The position numbers were made by a program, and so were the translations under genes. DNA of 64,000 nt from Catellatospora tritici (GTDB lineage Bacteria > Actinomycetota > Actinomycetes > Mycobacteriales > Micromonosporaceae). The stretch lies in assembly GCF_019083965.1 (NCBI RefSeq), contig NZ_JAHRCY010000004.1, positions 389,236 through 453,235 on the forward strand. Direction: 5' to 3'. The notes under the pieces are model-generated. The model was not told the DNA's origin, ran no database searches, and saw nothing but the letters and a program-made list of their open reading frames with translations. Shown piece by piece: positions 33,840-42,875 of the stretch (positions are counted from its first letter, which is position 1; each line of letters opens with the position of its first letter).

Positions 33840-35222
33840 ATGTACGGTCAGGCACCTGCGCTGTTCGGTTACGGCACCACCGATCCCGACGGTCACCGGC
33901 TCCCATCCACCTACGTCGTGATCGACCTGGAGACCACCGGCTTGGCCGACGACGACCGCATCGTCGAGATCGCCATGGCCCGAGTCGAGGACGGTGTCGT
34001 CGTGGACGAGTGGGCCACCCTCATCGACCCGGGCCGTGACCCGGGTCCGACGTACCTGCACCACATCTCCGCCGACATGGTGCTCGGCGCGCCGACGTTC
34101 GCGCAGATGGCGCCGGAAATCCTGGCCCGGCTCGACGGCGCGGTCGTGGTGGCCCACCACGCCCCGTTCGAGGAACGGTTCCTGGCCTACGAGTTCGCCC
34201 GCGCCGGGGTGGCGACCCCGGTCATCCCGGCGCTGTGCACGCTGCGGCTGGCCCGCGCGGTGCTGGCCTGCCCGAACTACAAGCTGTCCACCTGCTGCGA
34301 GATCTCCGGCATCACCCTGTACGACGCGCACACCGCCCTCGGGGATGTGCGGGCCACGGCGATGCTGCTGCCGCGGCTGCTCGCCCAGTCGCCGGAGATC
34401 ACCTACCCGGTGCCCGCGGCGGTGCTGCCGCGGCAGCGGACCGGCGCCACGCCCCGCACCCGGGTCACCAACCTACGCAAGGGCACCGGCGGGTGGATGC
34501 GTTCACTGCTGACGAAGCTGCCGTACTCGATGGCCGACCACGACCCGGTCGGCGCCCAGCCGTATCTGGACGCGCTGGCCGACGCGCTGATCGACGGGAG
34601 GCTGACCGGCCGCAAGACCCGGCACCTGGGTCGGCTGGCCGGTCGGGCCGGGATGGGGGCGTCGCAGGTCGCGGCGCTGCACCGCCGGTTCCTGGACGGG
34701 CTGCGCGACGCCGCGATGGCCCAGCCCTCCCTCAGCGCCGACGAGCAGCGGCAACTGGTGGCCGTGGCAAGGTTGCTGGACCTGCCCGACTACTTCGCCG
34801 ACCTGGTCACCGTGCCCGTGCAGGCCGGTGCGGCGCGGGCGACCGGCCCGCGGGTGTGGTGCAGCCCGGCGGTGCCCGCGCAGGTGCGGCGCCGGATCGG
34901 GCAGGCGGGCTACCGGCTGGCCACCAACCTGACCCGGGGACTGGCCACGGTGGTGGTCGCCGACGGCGACACCGACGACCCGCGGGTGCGCCGCGCCCGG
35001 GAGCTGGGCCTGTCCGAGCTCGCGGTGGGTGAGCTGGACCGGCTGCTGCCGGCCGTGCCCGCCGACCGGCCCGAGGCCGCGCTGCTGCCCGCCCCGGCCG
35101 CGCCCGCCGGCTGGTACACCGATCCGACCGGACGGCACTACTACCGCTACTGGGACGGCCGGGCCTGGACCGCCCAGGTCAGCCCGGGTGACGGCACCCG
35201 GACCAGCGACCCGTTGGGCTGA
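33840..35222 (+). CDS. DnaQ-type 3'-5' exonuclease with C-terminal DUF2510
   Basis: A 460-residue protein. The N-terminal DEDDh exonuclease shows VIDLETTG (Exo I), VAHHAPFEERF (Exo II) and DAHTALGDVRAT (Exo III), about residues 23-180. The middle (about 280-430) contains a region that could be BRCT-like (WCSPAVP, then LGLSELAVGELDRLL). A DUF2510 module (PAGWYTDPTGRHYYRYWDG) closes the protein. DUF2510 often sits near membrane anchors, but no transmembrane helix is seen here. The likely start is ATG 33840; GTG 33810 is an alternative. The stop abuts that of the convergent peptidase. Confidence 0.88.
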   Translation: MYGQAPALFGYGTTDPDGHRLPSTYVVIDLETTGLADDDRIVEIAMARVEDGVVVDEWATLIDPGRDPGPTYLHHISADMVLGAPTFAQMAPEILARLDGAVVVAHHAPFEERFLAYEFARAGVATPVIPALCTLRLARAVLACPNYKLSTCCEISGITLYDAHTALGDVRATAMLLPRLLAQSPEITYPVPAAVLPRQRTGATPRTRVTNLRKGTGGWMRSLLTKLPYSMADHDPVGAQPYLDALADALIDGRLTGRKTRHLGRLAGRAGMGASQVAALHRRFLDGLRDAAMAQPSLSADEQRQLVAVARLLDLPDYFADLVTVPVQAGAARATGPRVWCSPAVPAQVRRRIGQAGYRLATNLTRGLATVVVADGDTDDPRVRRARELGLSELAVGELDRLLPAVPADRPEAALLPAPAAPAGWYTDPTGRHYYRYWDGRAWTAQVSPGDGTRTSDPLG

Positions 35223-36656
35223 TCACAGCTGCGGGCGCCCGGTCTGGAACAGCCATGCGTCGAAGAACCCGGCCAGCGACCGCCCGGCGACCTTCTCGGC
35301 CAGGGCGGTGAAGTCGCCGGTGGTGGCGTTGCCGTCGCGGTGGGTGGTGGCCCAGGTGCGCAGGATGGTCAAGAACGCGTCGTCGCCGACCTGGTCGCGC
35401 AGGGCCTGCAGGGTCATCGCGCCGCGCTGGTAGACGCTGTCGGAGAACAGGCCGCCGCGGCCGGGGTCGCCCGGCGGCACCGACCAGATGCGGTTGTCGG
35501 GGTTGCGGTAGAGCCGGTCGAACCGTTCCCGCACGGTGCTGGTGCCCTCGTGCTCCTGCCACAGCCACTCGGCGTAGGTGGCAAAGCCCTCGTTGAGCCA
35601 GATGTCGCGCCACCGGGTCAGCGACACGCTGTCGCCGAACCACTGGTGGGCCAGTTCGTGCGCGACGGTGACGGTGTCGGGTCCGCGCCGGAACGTCGAG
35701 GCTGGATACACGGGCCGGGTCTGGGTCTCCAGGGCCTCGTCGACCCGTTCGTCGTCGACCACCACGCCGCCGTAGGCGTCGAACGGGTACGGCCCGAACC
35801 ACTGGGCCAGGAAGTCGGTGATCTCCGGGGTGCGGGCCAGCGCGGTCTGCGCGTCGTCGCCGCGTACCGTGTCGGCGACGACGCTGACCACCGGCTTGCC
35901 ATCGTGCTCGCTGGTGACCACCCGGTATTTTCCGATCGCGAGCATCGCCAGGTAGGGCGCCATCGGCGCGGTGACCTCCCAGCGCCAGCTGGTCCAGCCA
36001 CCCTGGCTGGACTGTCCGGACGGCACGCCGTTGCTGATCGCGGCCAGGCCGTCGGGCACGGTCACCTCGATGGTGTAGTGGGCCTTGTCGCGAGGGTGGT
36101 CGTTGACGGGGAACCAGGTGCTGGCCGACGCGGGTTCGCCCATGGCGATGGCGCCGTCGCGGGTGCGGAAGAATCCGCCGCTGCCGAACCGGCGGTCCTC
36201 GATCGGGCTGGGCGTGCCGCCGTAGGCGATGGTGGCGACGAACGTCTGGCCGGCGGTCAGCGGCGCGACCGGGGTGACGACCAGTTCGTCGCCGTCGTGC
36301 CTGGTCGCGGCGGCGGTGCCGTCGACGTCGGCTTTGGTCGCGGGCAGGGCGTGCAGGTCGAGGTGGAAGTCGGTGAGGTCGCGGGCGGTGGTGGCGGTTA
36401 TCGCGGCGGTGCCGTCGAGGCGGCCGGTGGCCGGGTCGTATCTGAGCTTGAGGTCGTAGGACGACACGTCGTAGCCGCCGTTGCCCGCGGTGGGGAAGTA
36501 GGGGTCACCGACTCCGGCCGGGTCGAAGGCGGCCGTCTCGGGTGCGGGCAGGCGCGGGTCGGTTTTGAACAGCGGCTTGGTCGCGGGTGAACCGCACGCC
36601 CCGGCGCCGAGCAGCGCCACGACCGTGGCCCCCGCCAGCCAGCTACGCATCGCCAT
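35223..36656 (-). CDS. M1-family metallopeptidase lipoprotein
   Basis: A 477-residue aminopeptidase N-like protein lacking the usual long C-terminal helical domain. The zinc site is HELAHQWFG, with the third ligand Glu in WLNEGFATYAEW 18 residues on; the exopeptidase loop is GEPASASTWFP in place of a strict GAMEN. An N-terminal lipobox (GAGAC, Cys about residue 22) anchors it outside the membrane. It probably trims peptides at the cell surface. Confidence 0.9.
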   Translation of the reverse strand: MAMRSWLAGATVVALLGAGACGSPATKPLFKTDPRLPAPETAAFDPAGVGDPYFPTAGNGGYDVSSYDLKLRYDPATGRLDGTAAITATTARDLTDFHLDLHALPATKADVDGTAAATRHDGDELVVTPVAPLTAGQTFVATIAYGGTPSPIEDRRFGSGGFFRTRDGAIAMGEPASASTWFPVNDHPRDKAHYTIEVTVPDGLAAISNGVPSGQSSQGGWTSWRWEVTAPMAPYLAMLAIGKYRVVTSEHDGKPVVSVVADTVRGDDAQTALARTPEITDFLAQWFGPYPFDAYGGVVVDDERVDEALETQTRPVYPASTFRRGPDTVTVAHELAHQWFGDSVSLTRWRDIWLNEGFATYAEWLWQEHEGTSTVRERFDRLYRNPDNRIWSVPPGDPGRGGLFSDSVYQRGAMTLQALRDQVGDDAFLTILRTWATTHRDGNATTGDFTALAEKVAGRSLAGFFDAWLFQTGRPQL

Positions 36657-36759
36657 CGTGCCCTCCCCGTGTGTGAATACCCACGGTAACTGGGCAAAGT
36701 GGTGCAGATAGTGCGCTCAGCCGGATGAACCGCCGATTCCCAGCCGTTTCCGAGCTTGG

Positions 36760-37737
36760 TCAGCGGCCCGAGCCGCGGCGAGCGCGGGCGGCCCAGATCG
36801 CGTACGACGGGTCGCGGTCGAGGTTGTGCCGGTCGCGGTCGTAGCGGCGGGTGGTGCGCGGGTCGGCGTGGCCCATCGCGTCCTGCACGTCCTCCAGCGG
36901 CACCCCCTCGGCCCGCGCGGTGGTCGCGAACGCGTGCCGCAGCGAGTGCGGCGACAGGTGCGCCGCGCTCGGGATGCCCGCCTGCTCGGCCAGGCGCCGC
37001 ACCAGCAGGAACACCGCGTGCCGGTCTAGTGGGCGGCCGTGGCGGGTGACGAACACCGGCCCACTCAGCTGCTCGGGCGACACGCCCGCCGTGTCGGCGC
37101 GCTGTCCCAGATACCCGTCCAGCGCCGCCGCGGTGCCCGGCGCCAGAGCGCGGCGGCGCGGCTTGCCGCCCTTGCCGGAGAACCGCACGGTACGGTGCCC
37201 GCGCTCGTGTCCGAGGTCGGCCAGGTCCAGCCGCACCGCCTCGCCGACCCGCAGACCCAGGTCGGCCAGCAGCGTGATCAGGGCGAAGCTGCGGGCCGAA
37301 TCCGCCTCGGCGGCCCGCAGCAGCGCGTCGACCTCGGCCGGGCTCATCCCGATGGTGGCGGAGTGGTCGCGCGACACGTGTGGCCGGTCGGCGCCGTGTA
37401 CCGGGTTGGCCGTCACCACGCCGAGCTTGACCAGGAAGTCGTACCAGCTGGACAGCCCCGACATCTTCCGGGCCACGGTCGTGGCGGCCAGCGTCCGGCC
37501 GCTACGCGGGTCCACGGTGCTCTCCAGTGCCCGCGCGTAGTCGTTGACGTGCGTGAACATGGCTCGCAGCGGCTCGACCCCGTGCTCGCCGCACCAGCCC
37601 AGGTATGCCGCCACGTCCCGCCGGTACGCCTCGCGGGTGTTGGCCGACAGCCGCCGGTTGTTCAGCCACGCCTCGGTGAAGTCCACATACTCCTGGACCG
37701 AGGCGGCCAGCGCCGCTGTCTGCCGGGGCACCACCAT
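36760..37737 (-). CDS. Tyrosine recombinase (XerC/D-like)
   Basis: A 325-residue recombinase with an N-terminal SAM-like core-binding domain (about residues 10-110) and a catalytic domain with the full set: Arg in LGLRVGEA, Lys in SGKGGKPRRR, HSLRHAF, His in GHADP and the Tyr nucleophile in TTRRYDR. It has the size of XerC/XerD and not of a large phage integrase. The start is ATG 37737 with GAGGTG upstream; GTG 37749 is possible. It is divergent from the PRPP-synthetase-like gene with only about 55 bp between. No att site or tRNA was seen, so it may serve dimer resolution or be a relic integrase. Confidence 0.9.
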   Translation of the reverse strand: MVVPRQTAALAASVQEYVDFTEAWLNNRRLSANTREAYRRDVAAYLGWCGEHGVEPLRAMFTHVNDYARALESTVDPRSGRTLAATTVARKMSGLSSWYDFLVKLGVVTANPVHGADRPHVSRDHSATIGMSPAEVDALLRAAEADSARSFALITLLADLGLRVGEAVRLDLADLGHERGHRTVRFSGKGGKPRRRALAPGTAAALDGYLGQRADTAGVSPEQLSGPVFVTRHGRPLDRHAVFLLVRRLAEQAGIPSAAHLSPHSLRHAFATTARAEGVPLEDVQDAMGHADPRTTRRYDRDRHNLDRDPSYAIWAARARRGSGR

Positions 37738-37792
37738 CTCGCCGCTCACCTCGCCGAGCCTACCGGCCAGTCGCGACACTCGATCATCTACC

Positions 37793-38740
37793 ATGCCACT
37801 CGTGCGCGACATCGCGGTCTTCAGTGGCAGTGCCCATCCGGAACTCGCGGCGGAGATCTGCGCCCATCTCGGGGTGCCGCTGCATCCGGTGCGGGTGTCG
37901 CGTTTCGCCAACGACTGCCTCGAGGTGCAGCTGGGCGCCAACTGCCGTGAGCGTGACGTGTACCTGGTGCAGCCGCTGGTCCCGCCGGTGCAGGAGCACC
38001 TGGTCGAGCTCCTGCTGATGCTCGACGCGGCCCGTGGCGCCTCGGCGGCCCGCATCACCGTCGTGATGCCGCACTACGCGTACGCCCGGTCGGACAAGAA
38101 GGACGGCCCGCGCATCTCGATCGGCGGACGCCTGGTCGCCGACCTGCTCAAGACCGCCGGAGCCGACCGGCTGCTGGCGTTGACGCTGCACTCGCCGCAG
38201 GTGCACGGCTTCTTCAGCATGCCGGTGGACCACCTGCACGCGCTGCGCGAGTTGGCGGGCTACTTCGGCCAGTACGACCTGACCGACACGGTCGTGGTCT
38301 CGCCCGACCTCGGCAACGCCAAGGAGGCCGCCGCGTTCGCCCGGCTGCTCGGCACGCCCGTGGCCGCCGGGGCCAAGCAGCGCTACAGCGACGACCGGGT
38401 GCAGATCAGCGCGATCATCGGCGACGTCGCGGGCAAGCACGTGATCGTGCTCGACGACGAGATCGCCAAGGGCAGCACGGTCATCGAGCTGATGGAGCAC
38501 CTGCGGGCGCTGGACGTGCGCTCGATCCGGCTGGCGTGTACGCACGGGCTGTTCTCCAGCGGCGCGCTGGACCGGTTGAGCGAGCAGCCCGGGGTGCTGG
38601 AGGTCGTGTGCACCAACTCGGTGCCGATCGCCGAGGACAAGCGCGTACCAAAGCTGAAGATCCTTTCGATCGCCCCCGCCCTGGCCGAGGCGATGCGCCG
38701 CATCCACAACGGCGAGTCGGTCAGCGCCCTGTTCGCGTGA
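37793..38740 (+). CDS. Ribose-phosphate pyrophosphokinase-like protein (divergent paralogue)
   Basis: A 315-residue protein with both phosphoribosyltransferase-like domains. Conserved parts include an ATP-site region, PHYAYARSDKKDGPR, the active-site LTLHSPQVHGFF and VVVSPDLGNAKEA. The PRPP loop reads VLDDEIAKGSTV where housekeeping enzymes have DDxIDTGGT, and the flexible-loop KRR is replaced by AKQRYSDDRV. It should make, or bind, 5-phosphoribosyl-1-pyrophosphate, but these changes argue that it is a specialised paralogue and not the main Prs. It overlaps the next gene (GTGA). Confidence 0.85.
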   Translation: MPLVRDIAVFSGSAHPELAAEICAHLGVPLHPVRVSRFANDCLEVQLGANCRERDVYLVQPLVPPVQEHLVELLLMLDAARGASAARITVVMPHYAYARSDKKDGPRISIGGRLVADLLKTAGADRLLALTLHSPQVHGFFSMPVDHLHALRELAGYFGQYDLTDTVVVSPDLGNAKEAAAFARLLGTPVAAGAKQRYSDDRVQISAIIGDVAGKHVIVLDDEIAKGSTVIELMEHLRALDVRSIRLACTHGLFSSGALDRLSEQPGVLEVVCTNSVPIAEDKRVPKLKILSIAPALAEAMRRIHNGESVSALFA

Positions 38741-39237
38741 CCGTCGAACTGGTCCCCGACCACGGGGTCAGGATCGAGGACTGGCCCGACCTGACCTACG
38801 GCATGACCCTCGACGACGTGCGGGCCGTGGTCGAGCGACGCGCCAAGCCGCACCGACATGCCTGGGGTTGCGGGCTCACCTGGACGTGGGCCTGGGACCT
38901 CGACGGCGTGAGCGTGCGGGCCGGTGGCGGTCCGGACCGGCTGGCTTTCGCCTTCCAGGTCGACCGGCGGACGGTCTTCCAGCACGCCGGCCGCGAGGGG
39001 TTGGCCGCGCATCAGCCGGTCGTGTTCGCGGGGGTGGACGTGTTCGGCTGGGACGCCGACGAGGTCGTGGAGTGCCTGCGCGCGGACGGCCACGACGTGT
39101 CGGCGGGGCCGCGGCTCGTGCGGGTCGGGGCCGAGGTGTGCCTGTTCCGGTGGGAGCAGTCCATCGCGCGCTTCACCTACGCGACGCTCACCCGTCCCCT
39201 GCCGGACGACCCCGACGCACCGCAGTACCGCATCTGA
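38737..39237 (+). CDS. Hypothetical protein coupled to the PRPP-synthetase-like gene
   Basis: A 166-residue protein with no recognised domain. It begins MTVELVPDHG, has a Trp-rich segment (CGLTWTWAWDLDG) and alternating strand-like stretches, and ends with a helix and acidic tail. The GTG start overlaps the upstream stop (GTGA at 38737-38740), a strong sign of translational coupling and perhaps of physical interaction. The function is unknown. Confidence 0.75.
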   Translation: MTVELVPDHGVRIEDWPDLTYGMTLDDVRAVVERRAKPHRHAWGCGLTWTWAWDLDGVSVRAGGGPDRLAFAFQVDRRTVFQHAGREGLAAHQPVVFAGVDVFGWDADEVVECLRADGHDVSAGPRLVRVGAEVCLFRWEQSIARFTYATLTRPLPDDPDAPQYRI

Positions 39238-39387
39238 CGAGACATCGCGGCAGGACCGGCGCCGGTAGCGCGGGCCTGACCGCTCGTATCGCGGCGCGGC
39301 CCGGGAACGGCCGTCGTCGCGCCGTCGGCACCGGTACGGTGACCTCGGCGACCGCGCATCCACGACACTGCACAGGGGGACATTCGC

Positions 39388-40278
39388 ATGCGGCTCGGTG
39401 TACACATCGTCAACTTCGCCTTCCCGGGCGGCCCCTCGGCGATCGGGCCGACGCTGGCCCAGGCCGGGCAGGCGGCCGAGGCGGCCGGGGTGGACAACAT
39501 CTCGGTGATGGACCACTACCTGCAGATGGAGGGCATGGGCCTGGGCGAACCCGACGCGCCGATGCTGGAGGGCTACACCACGCTCGGATTCCTGGCCGGA
39601 CAGACCAGCACGGTCGAGTTGCAGCTGCTGGTCACCGGGGTCACCTACCGGCACCCGGGGCTGCTCGCCAAGATCGTGACCACGCTGGACGTGCTGTCGG
39701 GCGGCCGGGCCGTGCTCGGCATCGGCGCCGCCTGGTACGACCGCGAGCACGCCGCCTTCGGTGTGCCGTTCCCGCCCCTGTCCGAGCGGTTCGAGCGGCT
39801 TGAGGAGACGCTGCGGATCGTCCGCCAGATGTGGAGCGAGGACACCGGCCCGTTCGAGGGTGCCCACTACCGGCTCGCCGGGACGGTCAACTCGCCGCAG
39901 CCGCTGGCGCGTCCGCACCCGCCCATCATGATCGGCGGGATGGGGGAGAAGAAGACCCTGCGCCTGGTCGCCAAGTACGCCGACGCCTGCAACCTGTTCG
40001 CCGGGCCGCAGGCCGGACCCGACGTGATCGCGGCCAAGTTGGCCATCCTGGCCGCCCACTGCGCCAGGGAGGGCACCGACTACGCCCGCATCCGCAAGAC
40101 CATCACCTGGGCTCCGTTCACCCCGGACGCCGCTTCGACGCCGGAGTTCCTGCGCCAGATGGCGGCCTTCGCCGAGATCGGCATCGACCAGGTGCACCTG
40201 ATGCCGTTCGGCACCGACCCGGTCGGCTATATCGAGGGCCTCGGCGCCCACGTGGTGCCCGCGCTGCGGCAGTTGTGA
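39388..40278 (+). CDS. LLM-class F420-dependent oxidoreductase
   Basis: A 296-residue luciferase-like TIM-barrel protein. Features are the N-terminal LGVHIVNFAFPGG, VMDHYLQ (F420-contact region), LLVTGVTYRHPGLLAKIVTTLD, GIGAAWYDREHAAFG and PIMIGGMGEKKTLRLVA. Members transfer hydride between F420 and diverse substrates; the substrate is not predictable. GGGGGA stands seven nt before the ATG. Confidence 0.9.
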   Translation: MRLGVHIVNFAFPGGPSAIGPTLAQAGQAAEAAGVDNISVMDHYLQMEGMGLGEPDAPMLEGYTTLGFLAGQTSTVELQLLVTGVTYRHPGLLAKIVTTLDVLSGGRAVLGIGAAWYDREHAAFGVPFPPLSERFERLEETLRIVRQMWSEDTGPFEGAHYRLAGTVNSPQPLARPHPPIMIGGMGEKKTLRLVAKYADACNLFAGPQAGPDVIAAKLAILAAHCAREGTDYARIRKTITWAPFTPDAASTPEFLRQMAAFAEIGIDQVHLMPFGTDPVGYIEGLGAHVVPALRQL

Positions 40279-40282
40279 CGCT

Positions 40283-41680
40283 TCACCTGGTCGGGGTGGG
40301 CGCCGGTGCCGGTGCCGGCGCGGTAGGCAGCGCCATCCCCGCGTAGATCTGGTTCAGGACCGTCGGCAGCAGCGCGTTGGCCGTGGTCATGCCCTCGGGG
40401 GTCAGGGTCAGGTTGGCCCACACCACCAGCGTCACGTCGTTGTCGGTGTCGTAGCCGATGAACGAGTTGAAGCCTGGCAGCTCACCGCCGTGGTAGTGCA
40501 TCGCGGCCTCGGGCCCGAAGCGCTGGTAGGTGATGCCGTACCCGTACTGCTGTCCGTCGGGGTTGGCCGGGTCCTCGACCTGCAGGCTGCGCAGCCACTG
40601 CCGCTGGTGGTCGGCGTCGAGCACCTTGCCCGAGGCCAGTGCCCGGATCCATGCGGCCAGGTCGTCGGCGGTGGAGACGGCACCTCCGGCGGCGGTGGCG
40701 TACGAGGAGTTCTGGTTGGTGTAGTCGGTCGGCTGCAGCGTGCCGGCGCGGGCCGCGGCCTGCAGGTCGGCGGGGTACGGATCGTCGCGCAGCGCGTAGA
40801 TCGACCCGCCGTACATGTACCCGTGCGAGAAGGGCTGCGGCAGTTCGGTGTCGGTGGTGGCGGGCAGCGACGTCTGAGTCAGCCCGAGCGGGCCGAACAG
40901 CCGGTCCTGCAGCTGCTGGGCCAGCCCGCTGCCGCCGACCTTCTCGGCGATCAGGCCCAGCAGCGCGTAGTTGGTGTTGCTGTACTCGTAGGACGTGCCG
41001 GGTGCGAAGTTCGGCGGGTGGCCGAACGCGATCGCCAGGACCTCCTGTGGCGTCCAGGCCTTCTGCGGGTCGGCGTCCAGTGTGGCCGAGAACTGGGGGT
41101 CGGAGGTGTAGTTGTACAGCCCGCTGCGCATCTTCAGCAGCTGCTCGACGGTGATGTTGTCGCCGTTGGGCACACCGGGCACGTAGGCCGACACCGGGTC
41201 GCTGAACTTGAGTTTGCCGTCCTGGGCCAGCAGCGTGATCAGCGCGGCGGTCATGGTCTTGGTGTTCGAGGCGATCCGGAAGTGGGTGTCACCCGCCGGT
41301 GGTGCCTGCGTGCCCAGCTGGGTGGTGCCCGTCAGCGCTTCGAACCTGCCCTGCGGGGTGCACAGCAGGACCACCGCCCCCGGGATCATCATCTGCTCGG
41401 CGGCGGCGGCCACGGCGGCCTGGAACGCGGCCTGGTCGATGGGCTTCAAGGCCGATCCCTTCGGCGCGGTCGTGCTCGTCGCGCACGCCTGCGCGGCCGG
41501 TGCCGACCCGGCCGTCGGCCGCGCGGGTACGGCGGACGCCGCGTCGCCGACCACCGCGCAACTCGCGGCGACCAGTAACGCGCAAGAGGCGATCGCGGCC
41601 AGGCGAGACGGCTTCGGGCCGCCGCGACAGCCCCTTCCACGATGCGCGGCCGGTTGTGCTCCTGCCCGTAGAACCCTCAT
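40283..41680 (-). CDS. Exported serine hydrolase (class C beta-lactamase / DD-peptidase fold)
   Basis: A 465-residue secreted enzyme. An N-terminal basic and hydrophobic segment (about residues 20-48) serves as export signal, followed by an Ala/Pro-rich spacer. The catalytic SxxK is SNTK, the YxN motif is YSN in YEYSNTNYALLG, and HGG occurs in HYHGGELPGFNS. It probably acts as a D-alanyl-D-alanine carboxypeptidase or esterase outside the cell. The ATG at 41680 has a purine-rich GGGGG upstream. Confidence 0.88.
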   Translation of the reverse strand: MRVLRAGAQPAAHRGRGCRGGPKPSRLAAIASCALLVAASCAVVGDAASAVPARPTAGSAPAAQACATSTTAPKGSALKPIDQAAFQAAVAAAAEQMMIPGAVVLLCTPQGRFEALTGTTQLGTQAPPAGDTHFRIASNTKTMTAALITLLAQDGKLKFSDPVSAYVPGVPNGDNITVEQLLKMRSGLYNYTSDPQFSATLDADPQKAWTPQEVLAIAFGHPPNFAPGTSYEYSNTNYALLGLIAEKVGGSGLAQQLQDRLFGPLGLTQTSLPATTDTELPQPFSHGYMYGGSIYALRDDPYPADLQAAARAGTLQPTDYTNQNSSYATAAGGAVSTADDLAAWIRALASGKVLDADHQRQWLRSLQVEDPANPDGQQYGYGITYQRFGPEAAMHYHGGELPGFNSFIGYDTDNDVTLVVWANLTLTPEGMTTANALLPTVLNQIYAGMALPTAPAPAPAPTPTR

Positions 41681-41842
41681 CGTCGACCCCCAGCCCTCTG
41701 CCCGCGGCGAGTTGCTCGCGAACGGGACACCGGGGGTGCCACCACACAAAGCGGAATAATTTTAGCATCAGGCGGCGTCGGCGCGGTCGTGGACGGGTGG
41801 ATAACAGCTGGTCGGCTGGGGCGCGCCCGCGCCACACTGCGG

Positions 41843-42367
41843 CTAGGCGGAAGCCGCCGGTGGCGAGGCGGCCAGGCGGGCGTATTTGATCATCAAGGGG
41901 CGCAGGCCGCGGCGCTCGTACACGCGCTGGGCGGCGAGGTTGGTGGCCAGCACGCCGATGTAGAGGTCACCGATGCCCAGCTCGTCCAGGCGGGCGTCGA
42001 CCGCGTCCAGCAATCGTGTGCCCAGGCCCCGACCTCGGTAGGCGGGCGCGACCGACAAGGTCTCCAGCTCGGCCATCCGGTCGCCGGAGACCCAGCTGTC
42101 GTCGGGGCCGTCGAACACGTGCACGAACGCGTACCCGACCGGCTTGTCCCCGTCGAGGGCCAGCAGCACGAACGATCCCGGCTCGGCGATCCAGCGCAGG
42201 TACAGCTCGCGCCGCAGCTGCCAGGAGCGGGCGTCGTCGTACATGGCCAGGTGGGGCGCGACGGTGCGGTGATGCTCGTGCAGGCCGATCCACAGCGGTT
42301 CGAGCGCGTCCACGACCTCCGCTCCCGCGAGCCGGATCGTCAGGTCGGCGCTGCTGCTCACGGTCAC
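41843..42367 (-). CDS. GNAT-family N-acetyltransferase
   Basis: A 174-residue single GNAT domain. Motif A is LSVAPAYRGRGLGTRLLDAV and motif B is NLAAQRVYERRGLRPL. A typical N-terminal strand-helix (LTIRLAGAEVVDALEPLW) precedes it, so the domain is complete. The start is taken at GTG 42367; GTG 42361 is equally possible. The acceptor is unknown. Confidence 0.86.
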   Translation of the reverse strand: MTVSSSADLTIRLAGAEVVDALEPLWIGLHEHHRTVAPHLAMYDDARSWQLRRELYLRWIAEPGSFVLLALDGDKPVGYAFVHVFDGPDDSWVSGDRMAELETLSVAPAYRGRGLGTRLLDAVDARLDELGIGDLYIGVLATNLAAQRVYERRGLRPLMIKYARLAASPPAASA

Positions 42368-42417
42368 ACCGTACCCATCGGCATGGGTCCGGCGGCGCCG
42401 AACCCATGCCGATGTGC

Positions 42418-42768
42418 TCACTGCCAGGCGTAGAGGCAGTTCAGCGTCATGCCGGTGTTGACGATTGTGCCGTTGGACCGGGTGTAGGTGACCCCGATCG
42501 AGAACCGCAGGTTCGCCGCGCAGGCGCCGTACACGCCGCTGAGTCCGTCGAAGGCGACCACGTGCGACCCGTTGTACTTCCACACCTCGTTGCTCAGCGG
42601 CAGCTGGTCCTCGATGTGGCAGGTGTAGTGGTAGTAGCCGCCGGACTCGCAGTCCAGCAGCCCGGCCGGGTTGAGCCGGGCACTGGCCGGTGACGCCATG
42701 GCCAGCACGGCGGTCGCGGCGAGCACGGTCGCCGCGACACCGGCGCCGAGGCGGGTCAGGTTCCGCAT
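42418..42768 (-). CDS. Small secreted protein
   Basis: A 116-residue protein with a signal peptide ending ASPASA (about residue 30) and a mature part of about 86 residues with four Cys (LDCES, YTCHIE, GACAAN, LNCLYAW) likely to form two disulfides. GGGAGAG lies just before the ATG. No homologue recognised. It is upstream of the GNAT gene by 50 bp, perhaps co-transcribed. Confidence 0.8.
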   Translation of the reverse strand: MRNLTRLGAGVAATVLAATAVLAMASPASARLNPAGLLDCESGGYYHYTCHIEDQLPLSNEVWKYNGSHVVAFDGLSGVYGACAANLRFSIGVTYTRSNGTIVNTGMTLNCLYAWQ

Positions 42769-42875
42769 GGTCTCTCCCATCAGGATCGAGATCGTTGGTG
42801 ACCCGAAGCCAAGCACCGCCGGTGGCCGCCGGTAAGGCGTCCGGCGCTGCACGAACCGGCGATGGCCGGTTGCTG

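Noticed and set aside
36760..37737. Tyrosine recombinase as integrase of a mobile element
   Set aside because: No tRNA, attachment repeat, excisionase or phage/ICE genes are visible around it; a Xer-type role is equally likely.
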